From Lachnospiraceae bacterium UBA3316 (lineage in GTDB: Bacteria > Bacillota > Clostridia > Lachnospirales > Lachnospiraceae), in contig DESK01000067.1 in assembly GCA_002361955.1 (NCBI GenBank), positions 1 through 32,439 of the forward strand: 32,439 bases of DNA, written 5' to 3'. Shown piece by piece: positions 28,235 to 32,439 of this stretch (position 1 is the first letter of the stretch; the number at the start of each line of letters is the position of its first letter). The translations under genes and the position numbers were made by a program. The notes under the pieces were generated by a model. It worked only from the letters and a program-made list of their open reading frames with translations. It was not told the DNA's origin and ran no database searches.

Positions 28235-28951
28235 TCAAAGCTGGGAAAAAATTTCCCCGATCTTCCCCGGCACTACCAGATCCGCGTATTTATCCTGGGG
28301 CGTTACGGACTTATTCACGACCACAAGCTTATTTCCCCGGTAATAGTCGATGAGCCCCGCCGCAGGGTACACCACCAGGGAGGTACCTCCGATGATCAAT
28401 ACATCGGCATTGGCGATATAGCGGATGGCCTTGGTAAGGGTCTCATTATTCAGCCCCTCCTCGTAAAGCACCACATCGGGCTTAATGATCTCACCGCACT
28501 TCTCACAGCAGGGAACTCCCTCTGCCCGGAGCATATATTCCGCATCATAAAAGGTTCCGCAGCGCATACAGTAATTCCGCAGCACGCTGCCGTGAAGCTC
28601 CAGCACCTCCCGGCTCCCCGCTTTCTGGTGAAGGCCGTCAATATTCTGGGTGATCACAGCCTTCAGCTTTCCGGCCGCCTCCAGCTGGGCAAGCTTTTTG
28701 TGGGCCGCATTAGGCTTTGCGTCCAGGCAAAGCATCTTATTTTTGTAGAAACGATAAAACTCCTTCGTGTTCTGCATAAAAAAGGTGTGGCTTAAAATCG
28801 TCTCCGGCGGATAATCGTACTCCTGATGATAAAGCCCGTCTGTACTTCTGAAATCCGGTATCCCACTTTCCGTGGAAACTCCCGCCCCTCCGAAAAATAC
28901 GATATTATCGCTTCCATCCACAAGTTCCTTCAAACGTCTGATTTCATCCAT
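28235..28951 (-). CDS. cobB: NAD-dependent protein deacylase (sirtuin)
   Basis: This 238-residue protein uses NAD+ to remove acyl groups from lysines, giving nicotinamide and O-acyl-ADP-ribose. Motifs: VFFGGAGVSTESGIPDFRS (NAD-binding, 18-36), TQNIDGLHQKAG (101-112), catalytic His120 in LELHGSV, a zinc site with Cys128, Cys131, Cys149, Cys152 and GGTSLVVYPAAG (188-199). The Rossmann fold and zinc-binding small domain are both complete, so the enzyme should be active. The ATG at 28951 (GAGGGAA upstream) is chosen over one at 29002, whose first codons are poorly conserved. It follows the sortase gene by 65 bp and precedes DUF951. Confidence 0.95.
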   Translation of the reverse strand: MDEIRRLKELVDGSDNIVFFGGAGVSTESGIPDFRSTDGLYHQEYDYPPETILSHTFFMQNTKEFYRFYKNKMLCLDAKPNAAHKKLAQLEAAGKLKAVITQNIDGLHQKAGSREVLELHGSVLRNYCMRCGTFYDAEYMLRAEGVPCCEKCGEIIKPDVVLYEEGLNNETLTKAIRYIANADVLIIGGTSLVVYPAAGLIDYYRGNKLVVVNKSVTPQDKYADLVVPGKIGEIFSQL

Positions 28952-29016
28952 CGTTTTCCCTCGCTTTCTTCTGTCTATTTCCGTATGCAGACAAAAGATC
29001 ACTGCACCGTCCTGCT

Positions 29017-29817
29017 CTACTTCACTGCCTTATACGTCTCAATCTTCTTTCCCTGTACGATAAACCGGGTGGTTTCATTGCCGGTGCAGGTAGACAGCGT
29101 CACCACCTGATCTTCCGTACTCACAGAGGCGTCGCTCTGCACCACGGAATTGTCGAACGCTTCCTTTATATATGCCATAAAATCATCGTCGTCCTCAAAG
29201 GTAAGCTGGTACGTCTTACTGGTATAGCCCACCTCATGGCAGGCGAAAATCTCATACTTGTAAATCTTTTCCGGCGTGTAAATCCAGAAATAGGGGCTTT
29301 TCTCAAAGACGCCCTCCTCCCGGAACTTCTTCAGAGTGCCGAACATAGAACCGTTTCTCATGTTATGGCCGTAAATAATGGAATTTCTGTCGGAAAAATC
29401 CTTCTTATTTTCATAATCCAGGAAGATACAGCCCGCTATGTTGGGTGTATCCTGGAAGGTGTTGTGCAGATAGTAATCGTTATCCTCCCCCTGGGTCATG
29501 GGATAGCTGATATCCAAAGCTTCCACCTTCAGCCACCCGATAATATCCTTGTTCATGGACAGCAGGCCGTCAAAATCAATGGGGTTCTTCATCACCGGTT
29601 CCCCCTCCACCTCCTGGATGTCCACTTCCTTTTCGTCGGGAGCGATCACATACTCGTCCTCCAGGGCGTCGTACTCGTCGTCCCCCTTCTTATACTCTGT
29701 ATAAATACCAAAAAGCTGGTATCCCGAATAGCAGAATACACCCAGCGCCACGATCAGGATCAGAGTACGGATCACGTCCCCCACCGTCCGCTTTTTCTTC
29801 TTTTTTTCTTCAGGCAT
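29017..29817 (-). CDS. srtB: Class B sortase
   Basis: This 266-residue protein is anchored by one N-terminal membrane segment (about 14-38, VIRTLILIVALGVFCYSGYQ) with a lysine-rich cytoplasmic start. The extracellular sortase barrel carries His151 (IIYGHNM), Cys244 in the TLSTC motif and Arg251 (ETTRFIV), the full catalytic triad. Length and the YGHNM/TLSTC context are class B (SrtB-like). Such enzymes attach proteins with an NPQTN- or LPXTG-like signal to peptidoglycan or pili; no substrate gene with a sorting signal was seen nearby. The start at 29817 follows AAGGAGG by 8 nt; longer upstream frames overlap the kinase gene. It lies 49 bp after the VanS-like gene. Confidence 0.92.
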   Translation of the reverse strand: MPEEKKKKKRTVGDVIRTLILIVALGVFCYSGYQLFGIYTEYKKGDDEYDALEDEYVIAPDEKEVDIQEVEGEPVMKNPIDFDGLLSMNKDIIGWLKVEALDISYPMTQGEDNDYYLHNTFQDTPNIAGCIFLDYENKKDFSDRNSIIYGHNMRNGSMFGTLKKFREEGVFEKSPYFWIYTPEKIYKYEIFACHEVGYTSKTYQLTFEDDDDFMAYIKEAFDNSVVQSDASVSTEDQVVTLSTCTGNETTRFIVQGKKIETYKAVK

Positions 29818-29866
29818 ACGCAAAACCTCCTTATGTGCCATGAGCCTTTCTCTGTCGCCGGGATTC

Positions 29867-31057
29867 TCACTGCCCCTTCCCCGAGTCAAACTTCCGCAGT
29901 CCTTTTTTTCTCGCTGCACCTGCTTCCTGCTCCTCCTGATGTCTGGGAAGACGGACGGTAAATTTCGTACAGGCGCGGCTGCTGGCTGCCTCGATCGTGC
30001 CGTTGTGAAGCTCCACAATCTCCTTCGCGATGGAAAGCCCCAACCCCGCGCCGCCTGTCTGGCTGGAACGGGCATTGTCCACCCTGTAAAACTTCTCAAA
30101 AATTGAGAGAAGCTTCTGCTGGGGAATGGGATCCCCCTGATTGGAGAAGGTGATCACGATGGTGTTCATCTCCCGGTAGGCCTGGATATCAATGTTCGTT
30201 CCCGGATAGCTGTAGGCGATGGCATTTCTCAGGAGATTGTCAAACACCCTGGCCAGCTTATCGGGGTCGCCGAACACTACCAGACCGTCATCCGTATGGA
30301 TGGAACAGGTCAGTTTTTTGTCCGCCAGCACCGCGTAGCTCTCATCCGCCAGCTGCTCCAACATAATTGATAAGTTTACCGGGCTTTTTTCCAGCACGAT
30401 ATCCTGCAGGTTAAACCTGGTGATCTCAAAAAACTCGCTGATCAGCTCCCCCAGCCGGATCGATTTTTCCAGGGCAATGTGGGTGTACTTCGCCCTCTCC
30501 CCTGGATCCATATCCGGCTGCTCATCCAGCATGGTCAGATAGGCGATGGTGGAGGTCAGCGGTGTTTTCAGGTCATGGGCCAGAAACACCACGATGTCGT
30601 TTTTCCTCTGTTCACTCTCCACTGCCGCGTTCTCCCTGCGCTTCAGCGTCATTTTCAGGGTGTTCAGCTTTTCCGCAATGGGCCGGAGCTCCGGCTCCAG
30701 GGTCACAGGAACGTCTGAGTCATTTAAAATATGGTCGATCTCATGGCCGATATCATCCAGATAATGGGTCACCTTTGAGATCGCCACATAGAAAAAAACG
30801 AGAAACAGGATCATAAAGCCCCCTGCCAGGAACAGGTCCTTATGATCCATAAAGACTGTCCCGTAAAGGGTATTTGCCTCGTCATAGCTCAGGTCAAAGA
30901 ACATCAGCAGATGGATCACCAGGTCGGGAAACCCGTTCTGGAGAAGGCCGTCCACCAAAAGCTCCACGATCACATACCCTATCCCCAGGGCCAGCGCCGT
31001 CACCAGCAGGGTGCGCAGCATCAGCTCCCATTTCAGCTTTCGGTAATTATTTTTCAA
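29867..31057 (-). CDS. VanS-like sensor histidine kinase
   Basis: This 396-residue membrane kinase has two hydrophobic segments (about 14-36 and 76-95) flanking a short extracellular loop, then a HAMP-like region and the kinase core. The phosphorylated His161 lies in VVFLAHDLKTPLTSTIAYLT, the N box is at Asn278 (LLRNAIAYS) and the G box GGAGLGLS at 335-342. The sequence around His161 and LDEQPDMDPGERAKYTHIAL closely resembles VanS kinases, which respond to glycopeptides or cell-wall stress. Its start overlaps the end of the response-regulator gene by 11 bp, so the pair is translationally coupled. No vanH, vanA or vanX genes are in the window. Confidence 0.9.
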   Translation of the reverse strand: MKNNYRKLKWELMLRTLLVTALALGIGYVIVELLVDGLLQNGFPDLVIHLLMFFDLSYDEANTLYGTVFMDHKDLFLAGGFMILFLVFFYVAISKVTHYLDDIGHEIDHILNDSDVPVTLEPELRPIAEKLNTLKMTLKRRENAAVESEQRKNDIVVFLAHDLKTPLTSTIAYLTMLDEQPDMDPGERAKYTHIALEKSIRLGELISEFFEITRFNLQDIVLEKSPVNLSIMLEQLADESYAVLADKKLTCSIHTDDGLVVFGDPDKLARVFDNLLRNAIAYSYPGTNIDIQAYREMNTIVITFSNQGDPIPQQKLLSIFEKFYRVDNARSSQTGGAGLGLSIAKEIVELHNGTIEAASSRACTKFTVRLPRHQEEQEAGAARKKGLRKFDSGKGQ

Positions 31058-31742
31058 CGCGATATCCCACTCCCCACACCGTCTTGATAAAATCCGACTT
31101 TCCTGTAGGGCCGCTCATCTTCTCCCGCAGGTGCCTGATATGTACCATCACTGTATTGTTGCTGTTCTTATAGTATTTTTCCTTCCACACCTGCTCAAAA
31201 AGCTGTTCCGAGCTGATGACCTGCCCCCTGTTTTCACAGAGGATCCAGAGAATATCAAACTCAATCGGCGTCAGGGTCAGCTCCCTCTCATTGTAGACGC
31301 ACTCGTGGGTGCTGCGGTTCAGCACCAGCCCCGCAAAGTCTATGATATCCTCCTGGGGCCTGCCTCCGTCATTATATTTTGTGAAACGCCGAAGCTGGGC
31401 CTTCACCCTGGCAATCAGCTCCAGGGGATTGAAGGGCTTGGCGATGTAGTCGTCAGCCCCCAGAGTCAGCCCGTTAATCTTATCCATATATTCCGTTTTT
31501 GCCGTCAGCATGATCACCGGAAACGTATGCCGCTCTCTGATTTTCTGCAGAATCGTAAAGCCGTCGATATCCGGCAGCATCACATCAAGTAAGGCCATGT
31601 CCGGTGCTTTTTCCTCGATACAGCGGAGAGCGTCCGTCCCATTGTAACACTTCTCCACCTCGTAATTTTCATTTTTGAGATACAGCTCTACCACGTCTGC
31701 AATCTCTCGTTCATCGTCAACGATCAGTATTCTGCTCCCCAT
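31047..31742 (-). CDS. VanR-like response regulator (OmpR/PhoB family)
   Basis: This 231-residue protein has a receiver domain (1-115) with the acidic pocket Asp9/Asp10, phosphoacceptor Asp53 (LLDVMLPDIDG), Thr80 and Lys102, and a winged-helix DNA-binding domain (about 130-230; SSEQLFEQVWKEKYYKNSNN then TVMVHIRHLREKM). It is closest in pattern to VanR regulators. The ATG at 31742 has AAGGAGG upstream. It overlaps the VanS-like kinase by 11 bp and lies 33 bp after asnS, possibly in the same transcript. The genes it controls are not identified; the sortase downstream is a candidate. Confidence 0.93.
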   Translation of the reverse strand: MGSRILIVDDEREIADVVELYLKNENYEVEKCYNGTDALRCIEEKAPDMALLDVMLPDIDGFTILQKIRERHTFPVIMLTAKTEYMDKINGLTLGADDYIAKPFNPLELIARVKAQLRRFTKYNDGGRPQEDIIDFAGLVLNRSTHECVYNERELTLTPIEFDILWILCENRGQVISSEQLFEQVWKEKYYKNSNNTVMVHIRHLREKMSGPTGKSDFIKTVWGVGYRVEK

Positions 31743-31775
31743 GGGTTTCCTCCTTATCAGCTTCCCCCGCATTTC

Positions 31776-32439
<664 letters not shown>

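Noticed and set aside
29867..31742. Vancomycin resistance cluster
   Set aside because: Only regulator and kinase resemble VanR/VanS; no ligase, dehydrogenase or dipeptidase genes follow.

Overview
The window looks like a chromosomal segment from a GC-moderate, low-GC-branch Firmicute of the Lachnospiraceae type (gut Clostridia). This rests on gene content: VanRS-like two-component genes, class B sortase, a CBS/DRTGG-type manganese pyrophosphatase, DUF951, DUF402, a GLUG/Ig surface protein, AAGGAGG ribosome sites, and an rpsF-ssb-rpsR operon. No rRNA, tRNA or CRISPR array was seen. The species cannot be named from sequence reading alone.

Positions 1 to about 3,400 are markedly AT-rich and belong to a Tn916-like mobile element or its remnant. 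They hold the C-terminal third of a tyrosine integrase running off the left edge and joined out of frame to an XRE-type helix-turn-helix start. A WYL-domain regulator with a perfect 16-bp palindrome in its promoter follows, then a GyrI-like domain protein, a leader with an intrinsic terminator, a sigma-70 region 4 protein and an orf8-like small protein. The segment ends in direct and inverted repeats. No excisionase or complete integrase is present here.

From about 3,400 on, the DNA is GC-richer and reads as core chromosome. In order: a large secreted multidomain GH43 glycosidase (minus); an intergenic palindrome-rich element; dinB (plus); a pyrimidine-nucleoside phosphorylase, CBS-type pyrophosphatase and flavin reductase operon (minus); a three-S1-domain RNA-binding protein (plus); an AT-rich non-coding stretch with several hairpins that could be a small RNA; a corrinoid adenosyltransferase and an orphan EIIC/PfoR-like membrane protein (both minus); a three-gene plus-strand unit (class A beta-lactamase-like serine hydrolase, 88-aa protein, RmlD-like reductase); pgi (minus); an unknown membrane protein (minus); mtnN (minus); a DUF402 protein and a CPA2 antiporter (plus).

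The right end is all minus strand: a broken GLUG/Ig-like surface protein gene, a small unknown protein, rpsF-ssb-rpsR, DUF951, a sirtuin, a class B sortase, a VanS/VanR-like pair and the C-terminal part of asnS. Many genes are bounded by recognisable sigma-A-type promoters with 17-nt spacers and by hairpin terminators, several of them serving convergent genes. The most unusual signals are the integrase/HTH scar, the WYL operator palindrome, the dispersed GTTACTGT palindromic repeats (one in the pgi 5' leader), the candidate RNA at 14,300-14,610, and the decayed surface-protein locus.
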